Source of the DNA: CAJXZP01 sp964195485
GTDB taxonomy: Bacteria > Bacteroidota > Bacteroidia > Flavobacteriales_G > Salibacteraceae
Direction of reading: 5' to 3'
Length of the DNA: 64,000 nt
NCBI GenBank assembly: GCA_964195485.1
Contig: CAXMPG010000082.1
Coordinates: 1-64,000, forward strand
Below the pieces are notes generated by a model. It saw only the letters and a program-made list of their open reading frames with translations. It made no database searches and was not told the DNA's origin. The position numbers and the translations under genes were made by a program. How positions within the stretch are numbered: position 1 is the stretch's first letter; each line of letters begins with the position of its first letter. Positions 24,558 to 33,674 of the stretch are shown here, one piece after another.

Positions 24558-26504
24558 TTAGTTATCGAAATTCATTACATGGATATCTTTGAAGGACACA
24601 AAAAAGTGACATCCATTTTCTGAACGAAAAGTCAGTTTTCCGTGTAACTGTTTAGCTAATCCGGTAACTAACTGAAGGCCCAAGCTTTGTAGTTTATTAA
24701 TGTCAAAATCACTTGGTAAGCCATCTCCATTATCTCTAACATGGAGTAAATAAAAATCGGATTCTGATTTTTCAATAGAAACCTCTAATGTTGGATTCTT
24801 GTTGGTCATTCCGTATTTAAGAGCATTAGTAACCAATTCGTTAACCATCAAACCTAAAGGGATAGACGTGTCAATGTCAAATGAAATATGTGGCACCGAA
24901 ATAACGAGCTCAATATGCCCATCTTTGTTATAAATTTTGGTTATGTCTCCCACTAATTTCTTGATGTACTCATCAAAAAACATTTTCAAATCATCGTGCT
25001 GATATAATTTCTTATGAATAAGAGCCATAGCGTTTATTCTGTTTTTACCCTCTAAAGCAATAGCCCTAAAAGTTTCGTCTTCTATGGATGAAGCTTGCAG
25101 CTCTAATAAACTAGAAACTATCTGAAAATTATTTTTTACGCGATGGTGAATCTCCTTTAATAGGATTGCTTTCTCTGAATCTTTCTTCTGAATCTCATCC
25201 CGCTGTTTGGTTATTTGAATGTTTTTCTTCTCTAATTCTCGTTCTTTACTTTGACGAAGAACCAAATAGAAAATACTCAATAAGAAAGAAAACCCGCCCA
25301 GAATAGCTATGATGAAATACATTTTGGTTTTTTCTTGTTCTTTTTCAAGCTCTATTTCTTGCTGTTGTTTAAGTTGTTTGGTTTCGTAACTAGCCAATGA
25401 TTCTGCTAATTCTTCGGTGTATATTCTCCGGATAACCTTAATGGATGACTCGCTGTAATGATACGCGTTTTCGTTTTGACCTAGCCTGTTATACATCTTG
25501 GAGATTTCAAAATAGACGTAGTATAAATCGTTTAAATTTAAATCTTCCTTAGATTTCAAAATTAAATTCTTAGAAAAACCATCTAAGTCGGTTACCTCAA
25601 ACAGGTTAAAAATATAATCACTTTCTGGAGACGGGATAGTTACTGTACCTAGGTAGCCCGCAAAATAGGAGTAACTTAATAATTTGCTTTTGGGATTATT
25701 ATACACCTCCATTAACAGTTTTAAGGTCTCCTTTTCTTTATCTCCCTGGTACGTATACGCATTAATCAAATGGAATAGGGTAGAGGTGTGATAGTCACTA
25801 TGGGTTTGATATTGATTATCTAATGCTAAAGACTCTTCACTTACCCGAATAAACTCATCTAAATCTCCTGTGGATATTAAAAAATCAGCGTAAAAATATA
25901 AAGAACAGATAATTAGATTTGTGTCTTTAATTTCTCGAGCTATTTTTTCAGATTCCAAACAACTTATCATTCCATCTTTGGCGTTTCTTTTAATTTGAAA
26001 CATTACCAAATGATGCGTGTTAGCTAAAATTTTAGCCCTTTTAACATCGCGGTCATTTGGGTTAAACTGATCGATGTATGCTTCTAATTTTTGCTGCCTT
26101 TTTGTAGATAGTTCAATTTCACTAACGTCATCTAAATTGCTAATTATTAGCCAATTAATCCTAACGTACGGATAGTCTATTTGACTCTTAGATTCGGGTT
26201 CCTGAATATTGTTTTGAATGTACGTGTTTAATAAAACAAGATCTGTTTTTTCAGAATCTATAATGTGTTGAAAAAACCCTAAGTATTGAGAGTAAGAAAC
26301 ATCAGCGTTACTAGCAATAAGATTTAGGATAGTGCTGAATTCATTGGTAACATCTAAATGAGGGATATTGGCTTGGGCAAATTCAATATCACCTTTTAAA
26401 ATAGCGGCTTCTACTTCCGTTAATAAAGAGTCTTCTTGAGCGCTCAAGCTTGAAAGTAGGCAGAGATTAAAGAGTAAGGTGAGAGTAAGGAGTATGTGTT
26501 TCAT
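24558..26504 (-). CDS. Sensor histidine kinase (HisKA_2 type) with extracytoplasmic helical-repeat domain
   Basis: A 648-residue kinase. After a signal peptide (1-22), a helical TPR-like region of about 350 residues would face the periplasm. One membrane helix (about 394-415) and a short coiled coil precede the HisKA_2 domain, with the phospho-acceptor in LLKEIHHRVKNNFQIVSSL, and a HATPase domain with ELVTNALKYG and VRDNGDGLP. This architecture is common in Bacteroidota. No response-regulator gene with a normal receiver is adjacent; the LuxR-type protein across the exporter operon (19326-20003) is a possible partner only by proximity. The gene is convergent with the membrane-fusion gene. Confidence 0.9.
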   Translation of the reverse strand: MKHILLTLTLLFNLCLLSSLSAQEDSLLTEVEAAILKGDIEFAQANIPHLDVTNEFSTILNLIASNADVSYSQYLGFFQHIIDSEKTDLVLLNTYIQNNIQEPESKSQIDYPYVRINWLIISNLDDVSEIELSTKRQQKLEAYIDQFNPNDRDVKRAKILANTHHLVMFQIKRNAKDGMISCLESEKIAREIKDTNLIICSLYFYADFLISTGDLDEFIRVSEESLALDNQYQTHSDYHTSTLFHLINAYTYQGDKEKETLKLLMEVYNNPKSKLLSYSYFAGYLGTVTIPSPESDYIFNLFEVTDLDGFSKNLILKSKEDLNLNDLYYVYFEISKMYNRLGQNENAYHYSESSIKVIRRIYTEELAESLASYETKQLKQQQEIELEKEQEKTKMYFIIAILGGFSFLLSIFYLVLRQSKERELEKKNIQITKQRDEIQKKDSEKAILLKEIHHRVKNNFQIVSSLLELQASSIEDETFRAIALEGKNRINAMALIHKKLYQHDDLKMFFDEYIKKLVGDITKIYNKDGHIELVISVPHISFDIDTSIPLGLMVNELVTNALKYGMTNKNPTLEVSIEKSESDFYLLHVRDNGDGLPSDFDINKLQSLGLQLVTGLAKQLHGKLTFRSENGCHFFVSFKDIHVMNFDN

Positions 26505-26673
26505 GAAAAACCCATTTAAAGATGTTAATTGAATTGTAAGTGACTATTCTCTTGAACTCAAATTAAGCGAATTAGCGTTACAATACCTAAGTTTAAATAT
26601 ACTTAATAAGTTAGGACTATAGATGTGGGGCACCTTTAGGGTCTTTCAAAGAAATTGGAACGTATAATGGGTA

Positions 26674-27684
26674 TTAGTTATTCAGATAAAATCTTCCGGC
26701 ATTTTCTGTTGCTTCATCCATGTCGTGAAATTGAAAATGGGTAGTATCAACAAACTTTTGATTGCTAAATGAATTATGTGAAATGGCTGATTTAGCCGAT
26801 TCTGAGGTGACAGCTGGTGCTGTTCGCGTAATAAATGAGCGCACTTTTTCAAGCCTCCAAGAAAGGTCTACCAAAATCCCTTTAACTAAAATAGACGGAG
26901 GTTTCACCCTTAATGAGTGCGCAATTTTAGTGAATAAATTTTTGTAACTCATGTTTTCACCAATTAGCAAAAACCGTTCGGATTCAATGTCACTTTCCAT
27001 TAATAAAAACATAGAGTCAGCTACATCTCTAACATCTACAAACGCATTTGAACCTCCAGTATAAAACTTTAATCCTTTTTTAATCGTTCCAAATAAAGTA
27101 CCGCTGGAACGTGTTAAATCTCCAGGTCCTATAACTACACAAGGATTTACCATAACAGAAGGTAAGCCTTCCGCAACTCCACGCCATACTTCGTTTTCGG
27201 CATAGTGTTTACTGATAGCATAGCTAGAAGAAACCTCTTCTTCATTCCAAGAGTTGGACTCCACAATAATCCCTTCGTCTTTAGATTTTCCTACGGCAGC
27301 CGTTGAACTTACGTAACACAGTTTTTTTATGCCTTTTTCAAGACATGCATTTACAACGTTCGTAGTGCCTTCAATGTTAATTTTGTAGAGTTTTTGCTTT
27401 TCTTTTGGGTCAAAAGAAACCAATGCGGCCGTGTGGTAAACCTTACTCACTCCTTGCATTGCTTCTTCCAATGAAAGGATGTCGGTAATATCTCCAATAA
27501 CCCATTCAATAGTAGCAAAAAGGCTTTCAGATTGGTAAAATGAAAATACTTTTTTTACCGTTTCTAAATCTGAATTGGTACGTTTAAGCGCGCGAATGGA
27601 AGCCCCTTCTTTAGCTAGTTTTAGTAATAAGTGCGTGCCTATTAAGCCAGTTCCTCCAGTAACAAAAACGATTTCTTTATGCAT
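26674..27684 (-). CDS. NAD(P)-dependent epimerase/dehydratase-family (extended SDR) protein
   Basis: A 336-residue extended short-chain dehydrogenase/reductase resembling dihydroflavonol-4-reductase-like proteins. The N-terminal nucleotide-binding motif is TGGTGLIGTHLL, the catalytic serine region is LCYVSSTAAVG and the active-site pair is YAISK. The variable C-terminal half carries substrate specificity and is not diagnostic. A GTG at 27690 is the first possible start, but ATG 27684 (MHKEIVFVTGG) is the usual beginning. A TACCTTTG sequence (27690-27697, minus strand) just upstream could be a -7 box giving a nearly leaderless message. It stands alone, divergent from the KtrA-like gene. Confidence 0.85.
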   Translation of the reverse strand: MHKEIVFVTGGTGLIGTHLLLKLAKEGASIRALKRTNSDLETVKKVFSFYQSESLFATIEWVIGDITDILSLEEAMQGVSKVYHTAALVSFDPKEKQKLYKINIEGTTNVVNACLEKGIKKLCYVSSTAAVGKSKDEGIIVESNSWNEEEVSSSYAISKHYAENEVWRGVAEGLPSVMVNPCVVIGPGDLTRSSGTLFGTIKKGLKFYTGGSNAFVDVRDVADSMFLLMESDIESERFLLIGENMSYKNLFTKIAHSLRVKPPSILVKGILVDLSWRLEKVRSFITRTAPAVTSESAKSAISHNSFSNQKFVDTTHFQFHDMDEATENAGRFYLNN

Positions 27685-27890
27685 TATCACAAAGGTAATC
27701 TCAAAATGCTTAGCGATATATTCTCTTTGCGAATTTTGCTTGAAATAAAATAAAATTTCTTGAATTATAGCCCCAGATGATAGTCGCTATTTAAGGATGA
27801 AATCATTCACTTTATTTTTTTCATAAAAAACACTATTTACGCCATTTTGGAAGCCATTTTCGCTTTAATTTGATGTATAAGTAATAAGTA

Positions 27891-28601
27891 ATGGATTCCA
27901 GTATTAAGAAAAATAAATACGCTGTAATTGGCTTAGGTCAATTTGGTAGTGCAATAGCAAGAACACTTACAGAAAGAGGTTCGGAGGTTTTAGCTATTGA
28001 TATTGATAGTAAGAAAATTGATAATATAAAGGGCGTTGTTCGCAAGGCTATTCAATTAAATACGACCAACTTTCATGCGTTAGAATCTCAAAATATTGAG
28101 GATTTTGAAGCGATAGTAGTGGCTATTGGAAAAGATTTTGAAGCCTTATTGCTAACTGCTGTTCATTTAAAGGAATTAGGAGTAAACAGAATTATTGTTC
28201 GTGCTAACGGTCCGCAACAACGCATGATTTTAGAGCAAATTGGCTTTAATGAAATCCTTTCTCCAGAGCAAGAAGTGGGAATTTCGGTCGCGGAAAGGTT
28301 ATTGAATCCAAGTATCTTATCTTCGTTACAATTACGTGATGAATATGAAATTGTAGAAATAAAAGCGCCAAATCGTATTTTAGGCCGTAGCCTAGAAGAG
28401 CTTTCTCTGAGAGAGCGATTTAAACTTACGGTGGTTACCATTAAACGGGAGTATAAAAATGGGGTGAAAGAAAATGGCGAACAAAAATTTGAAAAACATG
28501 TGCTTGGAGTACCTTCCCCATCCACTATTATTCAAAACGGAGATACATTAATAGTTTTTGGTAAGTCATCAGATATTGAGCAATTTACCATCAATAATTA
28601 A
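27891..28601 (+). CDS. ktrA: KtrA/TrkA-type potassium-channel regulatory subunit
   Basis: A 236-residue cytosolic RCK protein. The Rossmann motif YAVIGLGQFGSAIA (about 9-22), an acidic ribose-binding residue in LAIDID and the C-terminal TrkA_C domain (about 140-235) fit KtrA, which gates the KtrB channel in response to ATP/ADP or NAD(H). The single RCK unit is half the length of enterobacterial TrkA, supporting the KtrA type. KtrB is not adjacent, so the channel is probably elsewhere. The sigma-factor gene starts 8 bases after its stop, but a functional link is not implied. Confidence 0.85.
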   Translation: MDSSIKKNKYAVIGLGQFGSAIARTLTERGSEVLAIDIDSKKIDNIKGVVRKAIQLNTTNFHALESQNIEDFEAIVVAIGKDFEALLLTAVHLKELGVNRIIVRANGPQQRMILEQIGFNEILSPEQEVGISVAERLLNPSILSSLQLRDEYEIVEIKAPNRILGRSLEELSLRERFKLTVVTIKREYKNGVKENGEQKFEKHVLGVPSPSTIIQNGDTLIVFGKSSDIEQFTINN

Positions 28602-28609
28602 ATTAATAA

Positions 28610-29209
28610 TTGAGTAATTCAACATCAAATATACTAAACGACAAATCGTTATTTGAATCTTTTTTCAAAGATCAATATGGTTCTTTGTGCCGATTTGCGT
28701 ACGGTTTTTTGAAGGATAATGATGATGCGGAAGAAATAGTACAAGGATGTTTCGTAAAACTTTGGGAAGATCGAAAAACGTTGGTTATCGGTAATAATCC
28801 TAAACCATACTTATTCTCTATGGTGCGAAACTCATGTTTAAATCAGATAAAGCATATTTCTGTTAGAGAAGATTTCAAAGCCCATAATGAGCGTGAAATT
28901 ATTGCTAGCGAGGCCATGGAGGAAGAAATAGACACCCATTCTTTGCAAGAAAAAGTAAGTGAAGCTATTCAGAAAATGCCTCCGCAACGGAAGCGAATTT
29001 TTGAGATGAGCAGGTTTGATGGATTGAAATATAAAGAAATTGCCGCCCATTTGAACATATCTGTAAAAACGGTTGAAAACCATATGGGTAGCGCAATGAA
29101 GAGTTTGAGAGTAGATCTAAAAGATTACTTACACCTCGCAATAGTGGTTTATTTTATTGACGGACTAGGGGATTTTGTTTTTTCAATTGTCTTAACGGTG
29201 GCTTCATGA
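28610..29209 (+). CDS. ECF-type RNA polymerase sigma factor
   Basis: A 199-residue sigma-70 of the ECF class. Region 2 is QYGSLCRFAYGFLKDNDDAEEIVQGCFVKLWE (in part, about 20-52) and region 4 is FDGLKYKEIAAHLNIS plus KTVENHMGSAMKSL (about 140-172). The last 25 residues are hydrophobic (YLHLAIVVYFIDGLGDFVF), an odd tail for a cytoplasmic factor. The start is a TTG. It overlaps the FecR gene by 4 bases (ATGA), a normal sigma/anti-sigma arrangement. It is expected to direct RNA polymerase to the genes of this locus. Confidence 0.93.
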   Translation: MSNSTSNILNDKSLFESFFKDQYGSLCRFAYGFLKDNDDAEEIVQGCFVKLWEDRKTLVIGNNPKPYLFSMVRNSCLNQIKHISVREDFKAHNEREIIASEAMEEEIDTHSLQEKVSEAIQKMPPQRKRIFEMSRFDGLKYKEIAAHLNISVKTVENHMGSAMKSLRVDLKDYLHLAIVVYFIDGLGDFVFSIVLTVAS

Positions 29210-30204
29210 TGCACGAGGAGAAACATATAGACCAGCTGTTAATGGCATATTTGCTGAATGAGTTAGATACTAACGACATTCAGAAGGTAGAATTATGGCT
29301 TTCTGAATCGGATAACAATCAAGCTAAATTTGATGAGATTATTCAAATTTGGGAAGTATCAGAGAATGCGAAAGCGCACAATTTTGATACCGATAAAGCA
29401 TGGAATAAGGTTTCAGGTAAAATAGATTCTAAGCCATTTTATGCCGCTTCTTGGTTTCGACTAGCTGCGGCAATTTTAGTGATTATTGGAGCAGCATCTA
29501 CATTCTATAAAACATTTTCAACGATCGATTCCACAGAGTTGTATGCAGAAAACGAGGTGAAAATTGAAACTCTTGTGGATGGCTCTGTAATTACTTTAAA
29601 CGAAAAATCAAGCATAAAATACCGCGCAGATTTTAACGAAGACCAACGAGAAATTTCGTTAGAAGGAGAAGCGTTTTTTAGTATTGAACGTGACGAAACA
29701 AAACCCTTCATTATTAACCTTGATCAAAGTAAAGTTACTGTTTTAGGAACGTCATTCAATATTAAATCGGAACCAGAAGATAAATTAGTTCGCGTATTCG
29801 TGAAATCTGGAGTGGTGCTTTTTGAGTACCTACCTAACGACTCTTCCAATGCGTATTTATCGGTAGAGTTACATGCGGGAGACAAGGTGGTCTACAATAA
29901 AGAAACGGGTGAATTAGAAGTTAGTGATAAAGGTTCTTCGAGTAATTTAGATATGTACTGGATAAATAAAGAGCTAATATTTGATGGTATTGCATTGCGT
30001 AAAGTAGCTAAAATACTGGAAGTGGTTTATGATGTGGAAATCACTTTTACAGAGGAACAATCAAAACAATGTTTGCTAACTGCTAATTTTCAAAATGCAG
30101 AAATAGACCAAATTATGTCGGTAATATCTACCACATTTGAGTTAGAGTTAACGCAAACGGGTAAGCAATATGTTTTAAAAGGGTTGAGCTGTGAAGAGAA
30201 TTAG
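29206..30204 (+). CDS. FecR-family anti-sigma factor
   Basis: A 332-residue single-pass regulator. The N-terminal 80 residues form the cytoplasmic sigma-binding part, a membrane helix follows at about 83-101, and the periplasmic FecR domain (about 120-215) is followed by a C-terminal DUF4974 domain (about 255-330, LIFDGIALRKVAKILEVVYDVEI) which resembles an STN fold. It is translated with the sigma factor (ATGA overlap), and its own 3' end overlaps the next gene by 14 bases. It should hold the sigma factor until a signal arrives from an outer-membrane partner carrying an STN domain, which here is the repeat protein directly downstream. Confidence 0.92.
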   Translation: MMHEEKHIDQLLMAYLLNELDTNDIQKVELWLSESDNNQAKFDEIIQIWEVSENAKAHNFDTDKAWNKVSGKIDSKPFYAASWFRLAAAILVIIGAASTFYKTFSTIDSTELYAENEVKIETLVDGSVITLNEKSSIKYRADFNEDQREISLEGEAFFSIERDETKPFIINLDQSKVTVLGTSFNIKSEPEDKLVRVFVKSGVVLFEYLPNDSSNAYLSVELHAGDKVVYNKETGELEVSDKGSSSNLDMYWINKELIFDGIALRKVAKILEVVYDVEITFTEEQSKQCLLTANFQNAEIDQIMSVISTTFELELTQTGKQYVLKGLSCEEN

Positions 30205-31930
30205 TTTCTTGTTTTTTCTTTTCGTTTCTATCCAACTCAATGCACAGACTGGTAGCAGTTTCTACGTTAAGGTGAAGGTAGAAAAGGAGCCGATTAGAGT
30301 TGTTTTCAATCAAATTGAAACACAGTTGGGTTTGAAATTCTCCTACAATACACGCCTTATTAATGCAGATAGCATGGTGACTTACGCCTCGAGTGGAACC
30401 CTTAAAAAAGTCATTTCAGAGTTATTTGATAAGAGAATTCAAGCTAAAGCCTTAGGTGATTATATTGTGCTTGTTCGGAGTAAGAAATCAGAGCGAAAAT
30501 TGGATAAAGACAATCCTACTTCAATAGTTTTTAAAGGACAAGTTTTAGATACCCGAACTAAAGCACCAGTGAAAGATGCGAGTATATATGAAATTACCTC
30601 TCGCGTAAATGTGCTGAGTGATAGCTTAGGTAATTTTGAAATTACCATTGTCTCCGGTACAGAAAAAAACTTCACTATTGCTAAATCCGGATTTAAAGAT
30701 GTGATACTTCCGGTTAATGTACGAACGGAGAATAACGTAGAAATTTTGCTTGTTCCTTTAAGGTCCAGTATTGGAGTAATAACCAAATCTAACACCAATA
30801 TTAAAATTGCAGAAGATCCTACGATTGTCCCAAAATTGGTGCCCCAATGGGGATTGATAATTGCGGATAACCTTCAAAATGTTAGAGAAAAAAGAATGGG
30901 ACAAGTGTCGTTCGTGCCTTTGATTGGAACCAATTCGGGTGCGAGTGGGGTTATTGATAATCGGTTTTCATTTAATGTACTAGGAGGTTATAACGGGGGC
31001 GTTGAAGGTGTGGAGATTGGTGGTCTTTTTAATATTGTTAAAACCAATGTTTGGGGAATGCACATTGCAGGATTGACGAATATAGTGACTGGAAAGGTTA
31101 AAGGTTTTCAGGTGGCAGGTATTTCTAATATCATAGGAGGTACAGTGACCGGAATGCAAGTTGGTGGCATACTAAATCACAATAAAAGTAAGTTTATTGG
31201 ACTTCAAGTAGGAGGAATAACAAACTTGCAAAAGGACACTTTGATAGGGATGCAAGTTGCAGGGATTTACAATAGGAGTAATAACGATTTAACAGGGCTT
31301 CAGGTAGCGGGAATTAGAAATTCCACCTATGGGAAAATGAATGGGGTTCAAATTGCTTTGGTGAATTATGCGTATCAAAACAACGGCCTGCAAATAGGAC
31401 TCATAAATGTTTCAGATACCGCAAAAGGGGCATCTATTGGGCTTTTTAACTACGTAAGGAATGGGTATCACCCTATCGCGGTTTTTAGTAACGAAGTGCT
31501 TAACGCTAACGTGGCATTTAAAACGGGAATGGATTATTTTTACACGACATATACTGTTGGAATAAATGTTTTTGAGCCACATATTTTTGGTGTTGGTATG
31601 GGTTTCGGAGCAAAAATAAATACCTGGAAATGGTTATCTATTAGTTTTGACTTAACCGCTAATTATATCAACGAATTAGAGAATACAGAAGTGTATGATC
31701 CGGCCTTGAATTTACTAAATCGGTTAGATATAACGCTTGATTTTAACTTAGGTAAATTTTCATTAGTTGCGGGTCCTGCTTTTAACTTTCACGTTTCGCA
31801 ATTAGGCTACACAGAAACCGGAACCTTTATTACCAATATTGCGGTTGACCCGTTTTACAAAGAGGTTATAAACCAAACCCAATTACAATCTTGGGTAGGG
31901 GGAAAGTTGGGTTTAAGATTTTCTTTTTAA
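30191..31930 (+). CDS. STN-domain surface-repeat protein (probable signal transducer of the sigma/FecR pair)
   Basis: A 579-residue exported protein. It has a signal peptide (1-19), then an STN signalling domain (about 25-95, with VVFNQIETQLGLKFSYNTRLI and VLVRSK), a carboxypeptidase-regulatory-like beta-sandwich (about 112-185), and about ten repeats of roughly 20 residues with the pattern G-x-Q-[IV]-[AG]-G-[IL]-x-N (MQVAGIYN, LQVAGIRN, FQVAGISN and so on). The C-terminal 150 residues look like beta-barrel strands. No TonB plug or TonB box was found. The repeats recall the group called LA_2272 surface repeats, a tentative memory. The GTG start overlaps fecR by 14 bases. The likely role is outer-membrane sensor for FecR, which is inference from domain order. 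Confidence 0.78.
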   Translation: MKRISFLFFLFVSIQLNAQTGSSFYVKVKVEKEPIRVVFNQIETQLGLKFSYNTRLINADSMVTYASSGTLKKVISELFDKRIQAKALGDYIVLVRSKKSERKLDKDNPTSIVFKGQVLDTRTKAPVKDASIYEITSRVNVLSDSLGNFEITIVSGTEKNFTIAKSGFKDVILPVNVRTENNVEILLVPLRSSIGVITKSNTNIKIAEDPTIVPKLVPQWGLIIADNLQNVREKRMGQVSFVPLIGTNSGASGVIDNRFSFNVLGGYNGGVEGVEIGGLFNIVKTNVWGMHIAGLTNIVTGKVKGFQVAGISNIIGGTVTGMQVGGILNHNKSKFIGLQVGGITNLQKDTLIGMQVAGIYNRSNNDLTGLQVAGIRNSTYGKMNGVQIALVNYAYQNNGLQIGLINVSDTAKGASIGLFNYVRNGYHPIAVFSNEVLNANVAFKTGMDYFYTTYTVGINVFEPHIFGVGMGFGAKINTWKWLSISFDLTANYINELENTEVYDPALNLLNRLDITLDFNLGKFSLVAGPAFNFHVSQLGYTETGTFITNIAVDPFYKEVINQTQLQSWVGGKLGLRFSF

Positions 31931-31943
31931 GTACGTTTAATCT

Positions 31944-32285
31944 TTATTTTGATGGCGGTGGTGTGCACATTGTGGTGACAAATTTCAAAATAGCTTCCTG
32001 CGTTTTTGGATCAATATTAACTTCCTTTTTGTTCGCTTTTTTGGTCATCTTAGGTACAATTGATTTCCACTGTTCTGCCGTTTTTGATTGCGGGTTTTTT
32101 ATACCATGACACGTGCTACATTTTGCCAGATACAGTGCTTTTCCTTCATTTAATTCGGCTAAAGTGTAGGTAGGGTACATAGCGGAAACACGGTCAACAT
32201 CCGCTTGACTAGGGGTAGTTAAAACTTTTGGAGAACAAGCAACTATTGTTAATGCTAATAGCGTTATGATGGATAGTTTTTTCAT
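31944..32285 (-). CDS. Small c-type cytochrome lipoprotein
   Basis: A 113-residue lipoprotein. The signal ends in TIVAC with the lipidated cysteine at residue 17. One haem motif, CSTCH (56-60), follows ELNEGKALYLAKC, a standard class I cytochrome c beginning, and a methionine in IVPKMTKKA is a likely sixth ligand. It would be membrane-anchored in the periplasm and pass single electrons. It lies on the opposite strand between two paralogous repeat-protein genes, ending 14 bases from the end of the STN-domain gene, so it probably has its own promoter. Any link with the sensor locus is uncertain. Confidence 0.85.
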   Translation of the reverse strand: MKKLSIITLLALTIVACSPKVLTTPSQADVDRVSAMYPTYTLAELNEGKALYLAKCSTCHGIKNPQSKTAEQWKSIVPKMTKKANKKEVNIDPKTQEAILKFVTTMCTPPPSK

Positions 32286-32459
32286 GATAAAATAGGTATC
32301 TATTATCCCGCGAATTTAGGAAATATATCAGAATGTTCTACGTGCATTTTTTGAAGGTTATTTTGTTTCTAGAAAAAAAAATTATTTTTTTTGAAATCCG
32401 ACTAGGGGTATTTAAAAGCTGAGTTGTTTTCAAAGTAGTTCAAACAAAAACTACAAATT

Positions 32460-33626
32460 ATGAAAACAGCAAATAGCTTATTTATCGGTTTACTTCTTTC
32501 CACATTTTCATCTGTATTTGCACAAGATGCAGACACTACTAAAACTACACCGGCACAAATAACATTTGGTTACCCATTGGGAAGTAATGGCCCAGAGTCA
32601 AAAAACATTTCAAACAACGTATCATTCAATATCCTATATGGTGTGAATGGCGGTTTAACGGGCTTTGAATTAGGAGGCCTTGTAAATGTTATTAATGGAG
32701 ATGTTGTTGGGTGTCAAATTGCAGGAATCACTAATGTAGTAGATGGTCCCGTATTAGGCGTTCAAGTTGCTGGTATTGCGAATGTAATTACGGATACTTT
32801 ATACGGGTTACAATTTGCCGGTATAACCAATATTTCTCCTAAAAGCACTACAGGTGCACAGGTTGCAGGTATTCATAACCTAACAAACGAACGATTAATT
32901 GGTGCTCAAATCTCAGGTATCAGTAATGTGGTTTATGGAAAAACAGAAGGAGCCCAAATAGCGGGAATCCATAATTTAGCTACGGATAGTATTACAGGAG
33001 TTCAAATATCTGGGATTTTTAATCAATCGTTGAAATCAACATATGGCGCCCAAATTGGGCTCGTTAACTCTAGTTATTTTCTTCAAGGTTTTCAACTTGG
33101 TTTAATCAATGTAGCTGATAGTTCTACGGGAGTTTCGATTGGGTTGATTAATATCGTTAAAAACGGATATCATGCGGTAGAGTTTTTTGGTAACGAAGTG
33201 ATGTATGCTAATACAGCAATCAAATCGGGTACGGATCAATTTTACAATATATACACCGCAGGATTTCAGCCAGAAACCACCAATACTTTTGGATTTGGAA
33301 TTGGGTTTGGTTCAAAACTCAAACTGGCCAAATGGCTTTCTATCAGTGCAGACTTAACGGTAAATCATATCAATGAATTAGATAAGTTTGACTGGAAAGT
33401 GAATTTATTGAATAGAGCGGATCTTACTTTTGACCTAAACCTTAACAAACACCTGTCTGTAATAGTAGGCCCATCGTTTAATGCGCACGTTTCAGAATTG
33501 GGCTACGAAAACACCGGTGAATTCACCACTAATATAGCGGTAAATCCTTTTTATACGGATAGTTACGAAGGTTACCAACTACAAATGTGGGTCGGTGCTA
33601 AAGGTGGAATCCGTATTTCTTTCTAA
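32460..33626 (+). CDS. Surface-repeat protein (paralogue without STN domain)
   Basis: A 388-residue exported protein with a signal peptide (1-22). It has about eleven repeats of roughly 20 residues, again G-x-Q-[IV]-[AS]-G-[IL]-x-N (CQIAGITN, VQVAGIAN, AQISGISN, VQISGIFN), and a C-terminal beta-barrel-like part. Its sequence is clearly related to the second half of the protein at 30191-31930, including matching flanks (NGYHAVEFFGNEV against NGYHPIAVFSNEV). It lacks the STN and carboxypeptidase-regulatory-like domains. It lies 48 bases before the TonB receptor and probably shares its transcript. Function is unknown; it may pair with or compete with the sensor protein. Confidence 0.8.
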   Translation: MKTANSLFIGLLLSTFSSVFAQDADTTKTTPAQITFGYPLGSNGPESKNISNNVSFNILYGVNGGLTGFELGGLVNVINGDVVGCQIAGITNVVDGPVLGVQVAGIANVITDTLYGLQFAGITNISPKSTTGAQVAGIHNLTNERLIGAQISGISNVVYGKTEGAQIAGIHNLATDSITGVQISGIFNQSLKSTYGAQIGLVNSSYFLQGFQLGLINVADSSTGVSIGLINIVKNGYHAVEFFGNEVMYANTAIKSGTDQFYNIYTAGFQPETTNTFGFGIGFGSKLKLAKWLSISADLTVNHINELDKFDWKVNLLNRADLTFDLNLNKHLSVIVGPSFNAHVSELGYENTGEFTTNIAVNPFYTDSYEGYQLQMWVGAKGGIRISF

Positions 33627-33674
33627 GGCAAAAAGCTTAACCAAACAAAATCAATCATACCAAAAAAATAAACT

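Noticed and set aside
27690..27697. TACCTTTG as a firm promoter of the epimerase-like gene
   Set aside because: The box matches, but no -33 element was found and it overlaps a possible GTG start, so it is mentioned in the gene entry only.
28163..28525. Minus-strand frame of 120 codons within the KtrA-like gene
   Set aside because: Antisense shadow with no motif; the plus-strand gene has both RCK domains intact.
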